A stretch of DNA of 58,016 bases from Thauera sp. UBA6194 (GTDB taxonomy: Bacteria; Pseudomonadota; Gammaproteobacteria; Burkholderiales; Rhodocyclaceae). Shown here in pieces: positions 37,440 through 46,900 of the stretch (position 1 is its first letter; each line of letters opens with the position of its first letter). The notes under the pieces are model-generated. The model had not been told where the DNA came from and ran no database searches. It was given only the letters and a program-made list of their open reading frames with translations. The stretch spans positions 1 to 58,016 of the forward strand of contig DITC01000076.1 in assembly GCA_002422685.1 (NCBI GenBank), read 5' to 3'. The translations under genes were made by a program, and so were the position numbers.

Positions 37440-40148
37440 TCAGTCGCCGAATACCGTCCGCCACAGCGCGATCACCGGCGCGCGCGCGCGCTCGGCTTCT
37501 TCCGGCGCCACGCGCGAGGGCCGGTCGTTGAGGCGCTGGCGGTGCTGCAGGCGGCGCAGCTCGCGGTAGCTGTCGGCGCAGGCGGCGGCCAGCTCGGCCG
37601 GGATGAGTCCGAGCTCGCCCGCGATGCGCAGCAGGGCGATATTGCCCAGGTTGCCGGTGAGCTGAGGGTGGTCGTGGCTGTAGCCGAGCACCAGATACTG
37701 GATGAGGAACTCGACGTCGATCAGGCCGCCCGCGTCGTGCTTGAGCTCGAACAGCTCGCCGCTCTTGCTGCCGTGCGTGTCGCGCATCTTCTTGCGCATC
37801 GCGAGCACCTCGGTGCGCAGCGCGTCGCGGTCGCGCGCCATGCGCAGCACCTCGCAGCGAATGGCCTCGAAGGCTTCGCCGATTGCGCGGTCGCCGGCGG
37901 AGAAGCGCGCGCGCGTGAGCGCCTGGTGCTCCCACACCCAGGCCGATTCGAGCTGGTATGTGCGGAAGGCTTCGAGCGAGGTAACGATCAGGCCCGACTC
38001 GCCGTTCGGGCGCAGGCGCAGGTCGGTGTCGAAGAGCTGGCCGGCGGCGGTCTGGCTCGACAGCCAGGTGTTTGTGCGCTGCGCGAGCCGGGTGTAGACC
38101 TCGGGCGCTTCGGGCGCGTCGTCGTCGAACAGGAAGACGATGTCCAGATCGGAGGCGTAGCCGAGCTCCTTGCCGCCGAGCTTGCCGTAGCTGATGACCG
38201 CGAACTTCGGCTGTTCGCGGTGACGGATCTTGATCCTGCGCCAGCACAGCGGCAGGGTCAGGTCGAGCATGATGTCGGCGAGCTCGGACAGATGGTCGGC
38301 GAGCTTTTCCACCGTGAGCAGGCCGGCGATGTCCTGCGTGAGCAGGCGGAACACCTGCGCGTGGTGCTGCTCGCGCATCACGTCCATCTGGCGCTCCATG
38401 TCGGGCTCGAGGGTGTCGAGTTCGGCCGCGAGGCTGGCGCGCACGGCGGACCAGTCGGGCGCCGCCTCGAGGTTGCGCGCGTCGAGCATTTCGTCGAGCA
38501 GGATGGGGTGGCGGGCGAGGAACTGTGCCGCCCAGCGCGACGCGCTCATCAGGTCGGCGACGCGCTGCAGCGCCTGCGGGTACTGCTGCAGCAGCGCCAG
38601 GTAGGCGCCGCGGCGGCCGATCGCCTCGATCAGGTCGAGCATGCGCGCCAGGGTGTCGTCCGCACCCGGCGTGGCTGCCGCGACCTCGATCATGCGCGGC
38701 ATGAGCGCGTCGAAGCGGCTCTTGATGTTGTTGGGCAGCTGGCGGTAGCGCGGGCTGGCATGGATCGCGGACAGGCGCTCCGCGCCCGCGTCGGGGCGCT
38801 GGTAGCCGAGCCCGGCGAGGGCTTCGGTCGCGGCGTCCCTGTCCTCGGCGTTGGTCCATATGGCGTCGAGGCTGTGATCTTCCTCGGAGGGGTCGCCGAA
38901 CACATGGTCGAAGTGGCGGCTGACCACCTTGCGGTGCGCCGCGAGCGTCTCGAGCAGCGTGGCATAGTCGGCCAGGCCCATGGCCTCGGCGATCAGCGCC
39001 TGGTCGTCCGGATTGGCGGGCAGGTCGTGGGTCTGGGCATCGTCCAGATACTGCAGGCGGTGCTCGAGCCGACGCAGGAAGACGTAGGCGGTCGAGAGCT
39101 CGTCGACCGCCTGTGCCGACAGGATGCCGCGCTCGGGCAGCAGTTCGAGCACCTTGAGCGTGGGCCGCACCTGCAGCGCGATGTCGCGCCCGCCCCGGAT
39201 GAGCTGGAAGACCTGGGCGATGAACTCGATCTCGCGGATGCCGCCCGGGCCGAGCTTGACGTTGTTGGCGCGGTCACGGCGGGCGACCTCGCGGCGGATC
39301 TGCGCGTGCAGTTCGCGCATGGCGTTGATGGCGCCGAAGTCGAGGTACTTGCGGAACACGAAGGGGCGGGCGATGTCGCGCAGCTCGGTCCAGCGCTCGC
39401 CGAGCAGCACGCGGCCCTTGATCCAGGCGTAGCGTTCCCACTCGCGGCCCTGGGTGACGAAGTAGTTTTCGAGCATGTCGAAGCAGCACACGAGCGGACC
39501 GGAGTCGCCGTTGGGGCGCAAGCGCATGTCGACGCGGAACACCTGGCCGTGCTCGGTGACATCGTTCAGGGCCTGGATGAGCTGCTTGCCCAGGCGCTCG
39601 AAGAACTCGTAGTTGCTGATCACTTTCTTGCCGCCGGTGTCGCCGTCCTCGGGGTAGATGAAGATAAGGTCGATGTCCGAGGACACATTGAGCTCGCGGC
39701 CGCCGAGCTTGCCCATGCCGACCACCAGCAGCTCCTGCTCCCAGCCGGTGGGCGAGAGCGGCTGGCCGTAGCGCTCGACGAGCCCCGCGCGCAAGACGTC
39801 GTGCGCGTGGCGCAGCGCGACCTCGGCGAGGGTGGTCATGGTCTTGGTGACTTCGGGCAGTGAAGCCTCGAGCGCGAGGTCGCGCACGATCAGATGACAC
39901 AGCACCCAGATCCGCAGCTGGCGCAGCGCCGGGCGGAGCGCGCCCTCGCCGCCACCGAAGACGGTCTCGCGCGCGCCCAGAAAACGCACCATCTCGGCTT
40001 CGCCGATCGGCTTGTCGATGTGCTCGGCAAGCGCGGCGGCGAGCCAGGGCTGGGCCTCGAGCATGCGCGCCAGGTAGCGCGACAGGCGCCGCGCCAGGCG
40101 CACGGCCGGCGGCAGGGAGTCCGGGGTGGCGCTGGGGAGGGAGGACAT
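37440..40148 (-). CDS. glnE: Bifunctional glutamine synthetase adenylyltransferase/deadenylase
   Basis: 902 aa. GlnE adenylylates and deadenylylates glutamine synthetase in response to PII and glutamine. The N-terminal deadenylylase nucleotidyltransferase motif GMGKLGGRELNVSSDIDL is at about residues 144-161 and the C-terminal adenylylase motif SYGKLGGKELGYASDLDIV at about 635-655, so both activities look intact. Start chosen at MSSLPSATPD; the longer frame overlaps the intergenic promoter region. Divergent from yhdP. Confidence 0.96.
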   Translation of the reverse strand: MSSLPSATPDSLPPAVRLARRLSRYLARMLEAQPWLAAALAEHIDKPIGEAEMVRFLGARETVFGGGEGALRPALRQLRIWVLCHLIVRDLALEASLPEVTKTMTTLAEVALRHAHDVLRAGLVERYGQPLSPTGWEQELLVVGMGKLGGRELNVSSDIDLIFIYPEDGDTGGKKVISNYEFFERLGKQLIQALNDVTEHGQVFRVDMRLRPNGDSGPLVCCFDMLENYFVTQGREWERYAWIKGRVLLGERWTELRDIARPFVFRKYLDFGAINAMRELHAQIRREVARRDRANNVKLGPGGIREIEFIAQVFQLIRGGRDIALQVRPTLKVLELLPERGILSAQAVDELSTAYVFLRRLEHRLQYLDDAQTHDLPANPDDQALIAEAMGLADYATLLETLAAHRKVVSRHFDHVFGDPSEEDHSLDAIWTNAEDRDAATEALAGLGYQRPDAGAERLSAIHASPRYRQLPNNIKSRFDALMPRMIEVAAATPGADDTLARMLDLIEAIGRRGAYLALLQQYPQALQRVADLMSASRWAAQFLARHPILLDEMLDARNLEAAPDWSAVRASLAAELDTLEPDMERQMDVMREQHHAQVFRLLTQDIAGLLTVEKLADHLSELADIMLDLTLPLCWRRIKIRHREQPKFAVISYGKLGGKELGYASDLDIVFLFDDDAPEAPEVYTRLAQRTNTWLSSQTAAGQLFDTDLRLRPNGESGLIVTSLEAFRTYQLESAWVWEHQALTRARFSAGDRAIGEAFEAIRCEVLRMARDRDALRTEVLAMRKKMRDTHGSKSGELFELKHDAGGLIDVEFLIQYLVLGYSHDHPQLTGNLGNIALLRIAGELGLIPAELAAACADSYRELRRLQHRQRLNDRPSRVAPEEAERARAPVIALWRTVFGD

Positions 40149-40177
40149 GGCGTGGCTCCAGTACGGACGCGGATCGT

Positions 40178-40186
40178 TGGTAGAAT
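40178..40186 (+). promoter_or_regulatory. Extended -10 promoter before yhdP
   Basis: TGG followed by TAGAAT is an extended -10. It would give a leader of roughly 160 nt before the GTG start of yhdP. The 203-nt glnE-yhdP gap shows no further clear element. Confidence 0.45.
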
Positions 40187-40351
40187 GCCGGTGGGCTGCC
40201 GTGCAGCGTCGCCGGTACGCAATCACGCCATTTTATCCGTGCGCGCCGCCGGCCTGCATGACGAACGCGGCGCCGTGCCGCACAGTTACCGAGTACGTCC
40301 CTGATCACGCACCCATCCGGCAGCGCTGCTGCAAGCTCCTCCAGCACCGAT

Positions 40352-43300
40352 GTGGCTGCGGCGCAGGCCTCGTCCGCGCCGGGCGGCGGACGCCTGCGCC
40401 GGGCGCTCGGCCGGGTCGCGTTCGGGCTCGTGCTGCTGTGGTGCGTCGCCGCGGCCACGCTGCTCACGGTGCGCCACGTGCTGGTGCCGGTGGTGGGCGA
40501 GTTTCATGCGCCGATCGAGCGCGTGCTCGCGGCGCAGATCGGCGCGCCGGTGTCGATCGGCCGCATCGAGGGCGGCTGGGCGGGTTGGCGCCTGCGCCTG
40601 CGCATGGACGATGTCGACATCAGCGACGCCGAAGGCCGGCCGGCGCTCAAGCTGCGCAGCGTGGACGCGACCCTGGCGTGGAGCTCGCTGCTGCGCTTGC
40701 GGCCGTATTTTCATCGGCTGGACATCCTCGCGCCCGAGCTCGCGCTGCGCCGCGACGCCGCGGGCAGAGTGCACGTCGCCGGCGTGGCGCTCGGCGAGGA
40801 CGGTGGCGATGGCGCGGGCCTGCAGTGGTTGTTCGCGCAGCGCCAGATCTTCATCCGCGGTGCGCGCCTGAGCTGGCAGGACGAGCTGCGTGCCGCGCCT
40901 ACCTTGCTGCTCGAGGACCTGTCCCTTCGTCTCGACCGGCGCGGCTTCGCCACTCGGCTCGCCCTCGAGGCGCAGCCGCCCGCGGCGCTCGCCGGCCGTG
41001 TGCGCCTGCGCGCGCAGCTACGCGCGCTCGACGGGGCCGCGTTCGCGCGCGCGGGATACGATCTGGCCGCGCTCGGAGGCGCCCGCGGCAGCATTTATCT
41101 GGAACTCGAGGCCGGTGAGCTCGGCGCCTGGCGGCCGTGGGTCGACTATCCGCTGCCGCTCGACGGCCGTGGCGCCTTGCGTGCCTGGCTCGATGCCGAC
41201 GGCGAGGGCGGGCTGGCGCTGACTGCCGATCTTGCCGTGGCCGGTTTGCGCACGCGCCTGGGCGCAGACCTGCCCGAGCTCGAAGTGCAGCGCCTGCAAG
41301 GCCGGCTGGGCGCGGCGCGTGATGCACGGCGCTGGCAGCTGAGCACGCGCGGGCTGCAACTGGAGACGGCGGATGGACAGGTGCTGGCGCCGACCGACGT
41401 CGTGTTCGAGCTCGCGCGTGGCGGTGCGGGCGCCGCCCCGGGTGCGCCTGAGCCCGTCGCCGCAGGCGGGCAGCTGCGTGCGAACCGGCTCGATTTTGCC
41501 GTCCTTGCCGCGCTCGCGGCTCAGCTTCCGCTCGATGCGGGGGTGCGTGCGCGGCTGGCCGCTTTCGAGCCGCGCGGTCAGCTGCATGCGCTGCAGCTGT
41601 CCTGGCAGGGTGAGGCGGCGGCGCCTGCAGGCTGGGCCCTGGCCGCGGGCTTCGAGGGCATGGGCGTGCGTGCACGCGAGGGCTTGCCCGGCATGGGAGG
41701 CTTGTCGGGCAGTATCGAAGGCGACAGCGAGCGCGGTCGCTTCAGCCTCGAGGGTGCGGGCATGCACATCGACCTGCCGGCGGTGTTCGATCCCGGGCGG
41801 CTCGATTTCGACCGCCTGCGCGCCGAGGGCGGCTGGTCGCGCCGCGACGGCAGGCTGGAGGTTGCGCTCGACGGGGCCGAGTTCGAGAACGGCGATGCAG
41901 CCGGCAGCGCCTCCGGGCGCTACTGGCCGGCCGGCCGGCCGGGCATCGGAGCGGGCGACGAGCCGGGCCGTGAGGTGAGCGCCGAGGCGGGTGCCGAGGC
42001 GGGCCGCGGGCGCGGCGAAATCGATCTTCAGGCCAGCCTGCGCCGCGCCGAGGCCACCGCCGTGTGGCGCTACCTGCCGCGCGTGGTCAATGCGCGGACG
42101 CGCGCGTGGGTGCAGCGCGCGGTGCGCGCCGCGACCGTGCCCGAGGCGCGCCTGCGGCTGCAGGGCAAGCTGGCAGATTTTCCTTTCCGCGACGGCCCGG
42201 GACAGTTCCTCGTCAGCGTGCGCATGGCCGACGCGGTGCTCGACTATGCGCCGGGCTGGCCGCGCATCGAGGGCATCGCCGGGGAGCTCCGCTTCGAGGG
42301 CCCCGGCATGCGCATCGCCGCCGAGCGCGGGCGGATCTACGCTGTCGAGCTCGCGGATGTCGCGGTCGAGATCCCCGACCTCGGCGCGCGCCCGACGCCG
42401 GTGATGCACATCGAAGGCCAGGCGCGCGGACCGACGGCAGACTTCCTGCGCTTCGTCGCCGACAGCCCGTTGGCGGCGCGCGTCGGGCGCTTCACCACCG
42501 GCATCGTCGCCCGTGGGGCGGGCGAGCTCGCGCTGAAGCTCGACATGCCCCTGCGCGAGATGGGGCAGACGACCGTGACCGGAGACTTTCGCTTCGCCGG
42601 CAACAGCATCGGCCTGCTCGAGGCGCTGCCCGCGCTCGAGGCCGCGGCGGGACAGCTGCGTTTCAGCGCTGATTCGCTCGCCATCCCCGAGGCGCGCGCG
42701 CGGCTGTTCGGTCACCCGCTGCGGTTGCAGGCGCAGACCGCGCGGGACGGGACGGTGCGCTTCGAGGCCAGCGGGCGCGCCGCGGCCGATGCCGTGCGTG
42801 CCGCCTACGATCACCCGCTGCTCGATGCGCTCTCGGGGGATGTGGACTGGAGCACGACGGTGAGCGTGTCCCGGCAGGGCGCGCGCGTCGAGGTGAGCTC
42901 CGACCTGCTCGGGCTGGCCTCGAGCCTGCCCGCACCCCTGAACAAATCAGCCGGGGAGGCCTGGGCGGCGCGTTTTGTGCACACGCGCCCGGTTTCCGGG
43001 GCCGAGACGTCCTTCGAGCTCGAGGTGGGCGATGTCCTCCATGCCGCGCTCACGCACGCAGAGGGCGCGCGCCCGGCGCTGCGCGGGGGGGTGGCGATCG
43101 GGCGCGCGACGCTCGACGCGCCGCCCGCGTCGGCGGCAGGCGTGCATGTCGCGGCGGTGCTCGACCGGCTCGACGTCGATGCGTGGCGGCGCGCCGGCGG
43201 CGCGGGGGCGGGCGCGGTGCCGGCCGCCGGGATGCTCTCCAGCGTGTCCGCGCTGACGCTCGCGGCCGACGCGCTGAGTGCCTTCGGGCAGACGTTGAAG

Positions 43301-44347
43301 GCGGTTGACCTGCGCGCCACCGCCGACGCCGGGGGCTGGAAGGCGCGTCTCGAGAGCGACGCCGCCGATGGCGAGTTCGACTGGCGCCACGCCGGCAACG
43401 GTGCGCTGGCCGCGCGCTTTCGCCACCTGCGCATCGCGCGCGGCGCGGAGGCCGGCGCGACGGCCGACGATGAGGGCGCGGAGTCGAGCGTGGAAGAGGC
43501 CGCGGCCGATCGCGACCCGCGCAGCCTGCCCGCGCTCGACATCGTCGCCGAACGGTTCGCGCTCGAAGACCGGGCGCTCGGGCGTCTCGAGTTGTTCGCC
43601 CGCAACCGCGGCAGCGTCTGGCAGCTCGAGCGCTTCGTGCTCGACAACGAGGACGGCAGGCTCGGCGGCAGCGGTCAATGGCGGGCCGCGGGGCGGCAGC
43701 GCACGCAGCTCGAATTCACGCTGTCCTCCGACAACATGGGGCGTCTGATCAGACGGCTCGGTTACGAAGACGTCGTGCGCGGCGGGGCCGCGGCCTTGTC
43801 CGGCACGCTGGCCTGGCGCGGCGCCCCGACGCGCATCGACTATCCGACCCTGTCCGGCAGCGTGAAGTTGGAGACCGGCTCCGGACAGTTCAACAAGCTC
43901 GAGCCCGGGGTCGGGCGCCTGCTCGGCATCCTCAGCCTGCAGTCGCTGCCGCGGCGGATCACGCTCGATTTTCGGGACGTTTTTTCGGAAGGATTCGCCT
44001 TCGACCGCATTTCCGGTAGCATCGACGCCGCTTCCGGCGTGCTGCGCACCGAAGATCTCGAGATCCGCGGCCCGGCCGCCCGGGTGCGTCTGCGTGGCAC
44101 GGCCAACGTGGTCGCCGAGACCCAGGATCTGGACGTGTTCGTGCAGCCGACGCTGTCCGAGTCGGTGGCCATCGGCGCCGCGGCCGGGCTGTTGAACCCC
44201 GCGGTGGGCGTGGTGACCTATCTGGCGCAGAAGATGCTCAGTGATCCGATCGAGAAGCTCTTTGCCTTCGAATACGCGATCACCGGGAGCTGGAGCGACC
44301 CGCAGGTCGCCAAGCGCGGTACGGCGGAGCCGCGTGTCGTGCCCTGA
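40352..44347 (+). CDS. yhdP: YhdP family AsmA-like envelope protein (TIGR02099)
   Basis: 1331 aa with an N-terminal membrane anchor (about residues 22-45) and a very long periplasmic part. YhdP, TamB and YdbH form bridge-like hydrophobic grooves that move phospholipid to the outer membrane in E. coli. The start of the mature region, GAPVSIGRIEGGWAGWRLRL, and the C-terminal SGSVKLETGSGQFNKLEPG with LQSLPRRITLDFRDVFSEGF are typical of the family. The only usual start codon in the open frame after the last stop is GTG 40352. The next genes, nitrilase and tldD, form the common yhdP-nit-tldD group. Confidence 0.9.
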   Translation: MAAAQASSAPGGGRLRRALGRVAFGLVLLWCVAAATLLTVRHVLVPVVGEFHAPIERVLAAQIGAPVSIGRIEGGWAGWRLRLRMDDVDISDAEGRPALKLRSVDATLAWSSLLRLRPYFHRLDILAPELALRRDAAGRVHVAGVALGEDGGDGAGLQWLFAQRQIFIRGARLSWQDELRAAPTLLLEDLSLRLDRRGFATRLALEAQPPAALAGRVRLRAQLRALDGAAFARAGYDLAALGGARGSIYLELEAGELGAWRPWVDYPLPLDGRGALRAWLDADGEGGLALTADLAVAGLRTRLGADLPELEVQRLQGRLGAARDARRWQLSTRGLQLETADGQVLAPTDVVFELARGGAGAAPGAPEPVAAGGQLRANRLDFAVLAALAAQLPLDAGVRARLAAFEPRGQLHALQLSWQGEAAAPAGWALAAGFEGMGVRAREGLPGMGGLSGSIEGDSERGRFSLEGAGMHIDLPAVFDPGRLDFDRLRAEGGWSRRDGRLEVALDGAEFENGDAAGSASGRYWPAGRPGIGAGDEPGREVSAEAGAEAGRGRGEIDLQASLRRAEATAVWRYLPRVVNARTRAWVQRAVRAATVPEARLRLQGKLADFPFRDGPGQFLVSVRMADAVLDYAPGWPRIEGIAGELRFEGPGMRIAAERGRIYAVELADVAVEIPDLGARPTPVMHIEGQARGPTADFLRFVADSPLAARVGRFTTGIVARGAGELALKLDMPLREMGQTTVTGDFRFAGNSIGLLEALPALEAAAGQLRFSADSLAIPEARARLFGHPLRLQAQTARDGTVRFEASGRAAADAVRAAYDHPLLDALSGDVDWSTTVSVSRQGARVEVSSDLLGLASSLPAPLNKSAGEAWAARFVHTRPVSGAETSFELEVGDVLHAALTHAEGARPALRGGVAIGRATLDAPPASAAGVHVAAVLDRLDVDAWRRAGGAGAGAVPAAGMLSSVSALTLAADALSAFGQTLKAVDLRATADAGGWKARLESDAADGEFDWRHAGNGALAARFRHLRIARGAEAGATADDEGAESSVEEAAADRDPRSLPALDIVAERFALEDRALGRLELFARNRGSVWQLERFVLDNEDGRLGGSGQWRAAGRQRTQLEFTLSSDNMGRLIRRLGYEDVVRGGAAALSGTLAWRGAPTRIDYPTLSGSVKLETGSGQFNKLEPGVGRLLGILSLQSLPRRITLDFRDVFSEGFAFDRISGSIDAASGVLRTEDLEIRGPAARVRLRGTANVVAETQDLDVFVQPTLSESVAIGAAAGLLNPAVGVVTYLAQKMLSDPIEKLFAFEYAITGSWSDPQVAKRGTAEPRVVP

Positions 44348-44449
44348 GGGGTGTGTTGCGCTGCACGCCGCGCGGGGCAGAGACCCTCTTCGCCCGTGAA
44401 CGAGCCTGACGCGCGCCGCCTGTGGCGCCGCCAACAACCGAGTACCGAG

Positions 44450-45274
44450 ATGACCCCGCAGAAGTCCGCCACGCCCGTGCGCATCGCCGCCATCCAGACC
44501 GTGTCCGGCCCCGAGGTGCAGGACAACCTGGACCAGGTCGCCGGCCTGATTGCCGAAGCGGCCGGCGCGGGCGCGCGCCTGGTGGCGCTGCCCGAGTATT
44601 TTCCGCTCATCAGTGCCGAGGAGGCGGCCAAGGTGCGCATCCGCGAACGCGCCGAGGCTGGGCCGATCCAGGATTTTCTCGCCGAGGCGGCGCGACGCAA
44701 CGGGGTGTGGCTGGTGGGCGGCACGATTCCGCTCGCGTCCAGCGCGCCGGACAAGGTGCGCAACAGCACGCTGGTGTTCGACGAGCGCGGGCGGCAGGTG
44801 GCGCGCTACGACAAGATCCACCTGTTCGGCTTTCAGCGCGGCGAGGAGCGCTACGACGAGTCGGTGAGCATCGAGGCCGGCGATGCGGTGCGCTGCTTCG
44901 ACGGCCCGTGCGGGCGCGTCGGCCTGTCGGTGTGCTACGACCTGCGCTTTCCGGAGCTGTTTCGCGCGATGGGCGAGGTGGACCTGATCGTGCTGCCTGC
45001 GGCCTTCACCTGGACCACCGGTCGTGCGCACTGGGAGGTGCTGCTGCGCGCGCGCGCGATCGAGAACCAGTGTTACGTGATGGCGCCGGCCCAGGGTGGC
45101 CGGCATCCGAACGGGCGGGTGACCTGGGGGCACACGATGGTCATCGACCCCTGGGGCGAGGTGCTGGCCTGCCGCGCGGAGGGGCCCGGCGTCGTGATCG
45201 CCGACGTGGACCCGGCGCGGCTCGCCGAGGTGCGCGAGAGCCTGCCTGCGCTGCGCCACCGGCGCCTGGGTTGA
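44450..45274 (+). CDS. Carbon-nitrogen hydrolase (Nit1/deaminated glutathione amidase type)
   Basis: 274 aa, nitrilase superfamily. The catalytic triad is Glu49 (ALPEYF), Lys122 (YDKIHLF) and Cys162 (VCYDLRFPEL). The SVCYDLRFPELFR block is typical of the Nit1/YafV-like group that repairs deaminated glutathione, the likely but unproven role. Start at ATG 44450; a GTG at 44396 is possible. It lies between yhdP and tldD on the same strand. Confidence 0.88.
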   Translation: MTPQKSATPVRIAAIQTVSGPEVQDNLDQVAGLIAEAAGAGARLVALPEYFPLISAEEAAKVRIRERAEAGPIQDFLAEAARRNGVWLVGGTIPLASSAPDKVRNSTLVFDERGRQVARYDKIHLFGFQRGEERYDESVSIEAGDAVRCFDGPCGRVGLSVCYDLRFPELFRAMGEVDLIVLPAAFTWTTGRAHWEVLLRARAIENQCYVMAPAQGGRHPNGRVTWGHTMVIDPWGEVLACRAEGPGVVIADVDPARLAEVRESLPALRHRRLG

Positions 45275-45401
45275 GCGGTGCGTCGAGGCTGCACGCCCCA
45301 TGTTCCGACGCGGGCGTCGTGGTGAGCCCGCCCGCCTGCATTCGCAATGATCGTTTTCGCTTCGTGCCGGTCCAAGCCGACATGATTCTCGAGGATTTCA
45401 G

Positions 45402-46847
45402 ATGAGTACGAGCAAGAACCCCCTCAAGGTCGCCGACCGTTACCTGCTGTCGCCCCATGGTCTGGGCGAGGCTGAGCTTGAGAAGACCTTCCGCAAGCTG
45501 ATGCGACACGACATCGACTTTGCCGACCTGTACTTCCAGTACCAGCGCTCCGAGGCCTGGAGCCTGGAGGAGGGCATCGTCAAGTCGGGCAGCTTCGACA
45601 TCGAGCAGGGCGTGGGGGTGCGCGCGATCAGCGGTGAGAAGACCGCCTTTGCCTACTCCGACGACATCTCGCTCGATGCGCTGGTCGACGCCGCGACCGC
45701 CACACGCGCGATCGCGGCGGCGGGCGCGCGCCGCGAGGTGGGTATCCGGCCGCACAAGCTGAAGACGCGGCTGTATCGCGCCGACGACCCGCTCGACTCG
45801 CTCGACGACACCGCCAAGGTGAAGCTGCTCGAGCGCCTGGAAGGCTTTGCCCGTGCCGAGGATGCGCGCGTGACCCAGGTCATGGCCCATATCGCCGGCA
45901 CTTGGGAGGTGGTGATGGTGGCGCGCAGCGACGGCCATCAGGCGGCCGATGTGCGTCCGCTGGTGCGCGTGTCGATCACCGTGATCATGGAAGAGCAGGG
46001 CCGACGCGAGCAGGGCAGCGCGGGCGGCGGCGGGCGCTACGACTATGGTTTTTTCAGCGACGAGCGCCTGCAGGAGTACGCGCGCGCAGCGGTCCATCAG
46101 GCGCGGGTCAATCTGGGCGCCGATCCGGCGCCGGCGGGCGCCATGCCGGTGGTGCTGGGGCCCGGCTGGCCGGGCATTTTGCTGCATGAGGCGATCGGCC
46201 ACGGCCTGGAGGGCGACTTCAACCGCAAGGGCAGCTCGGCGTTTTCCGGGCGCATCGGCCAGCAGGTCGCGGCCAGGGGTGTCACCGTGGTGGACGACGG
46301 CACGCTGCCCGACAGGCGCGGCTCGCTCTCCATCGACGACGAGGGCAACCCGACCGAGCGCACCGTGCTGATCGAGGACGGCATCCTCACCGGCTACATG
46401 CAGGACATGATGAACGCGCGCCTGATGGGCATGGCGCCGACCGGCAACGGACGGCGCGAGTCCTTCGCCCACCTGCCGCTGCCGCGCATGACCAACACCT
46501 ACATGCTCAACGGCGACCGCGACCCGGAGGAGATCATCAAGTCGGTGAAGAAGGGGCTGTACGCGGTCAACTTCGGCGGTGGTCAGGTGGATATCACCTC
46601 GGGCAAATTCGTGTTCTCCACCGCCGAGGCCTACCTGATCGAGAACGGCAAGGTCACGCGTCCGGTCAAGGGCGCGACCTTGATCGGCAACGGGCCGGAT
46701 GTGCTCACCCGGGTAAAGATGATCGGCAACGACATGGCGCTGGACCCGGGGGTGGGAACCTGCGGCAAGGACGGGCAGAGTGTGCCGGTGGGCGTCGGTC
46801 AGCCCACGCTGCGCATCGACGGGCTCACTGTGGGCGGTACCGCCTGA
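45402..46847 (+). CDS. tldD: Metalloprotease TldD
   Basis: 481 aa. TldD forms a heterodimer with TldE/PmbA that degrades unfolded peptides and matures some RiPPs such as microcin B17. The zinc-binding HExxxH motif is HEAIGH at residues 262-267. The C-terminal Gly-rich region NDMALDPGVGTCGKDGQSVP matches the family. tldE is not in the window. It converges on glrR. Confidence 0.95.
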   Translation: MSTSKNPLKVADRYLLSPHGLGEAELEKTFRKLMRHDIDFADLYFQYQRSEAWSLEEGIVKSGSFDIEQGVGVRAISGEKTAFAYSDDISLDALVDAATATRAIAAAGARREVGIRPHKLKTRLYRADDPLDSLDDTAKVKLLERLEGFARAEDARVTQVMAHIAGTWEVVMVARSDGHQAADVRPLVRVSITVIMEEQGRREQGSAGGGGRYDYGFFSDERLQEYARAAVHQARVNLGADPAPAGAMPVVLGPGWPGILLHEAIGHGLEGDFNRKGSSAFSGRIGQQVAARGVTVVDDGTLPDRRGSLSIDDEGNPTERTVLIEDGILTGYMQDMMNARLMGMAPTGNGRRESFAHLPLPRMTNTYMLNGDRDPEEIIKSVKKGLYAVNFGGGQVDITSGKFVFSTAEAYLIENGKVTRPVKGATLIGNGPDVLTRVKMIGNDMALDPGVGTCGKDGQSVPVGVGQPTLRIDGLTVGGTA

Positions 46848-46900
46848 GTCGGCGTTCGGGTCGGTGGCGGACCTGCAAGACTTCGGGCAGGCCGTGCCGC

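Noticed and set aside
35762..37531. 589-codon plus-strand frame opposite the CYTH-CHAD gene
   Set aside because: Antisense shadow; the ExExK motif and length support the minus-strand gene.
37542..39863. 773-codon plus-strand frame opposite glnE
   Set aside because: Antisense shadow with biased composition and no recognisable motif.
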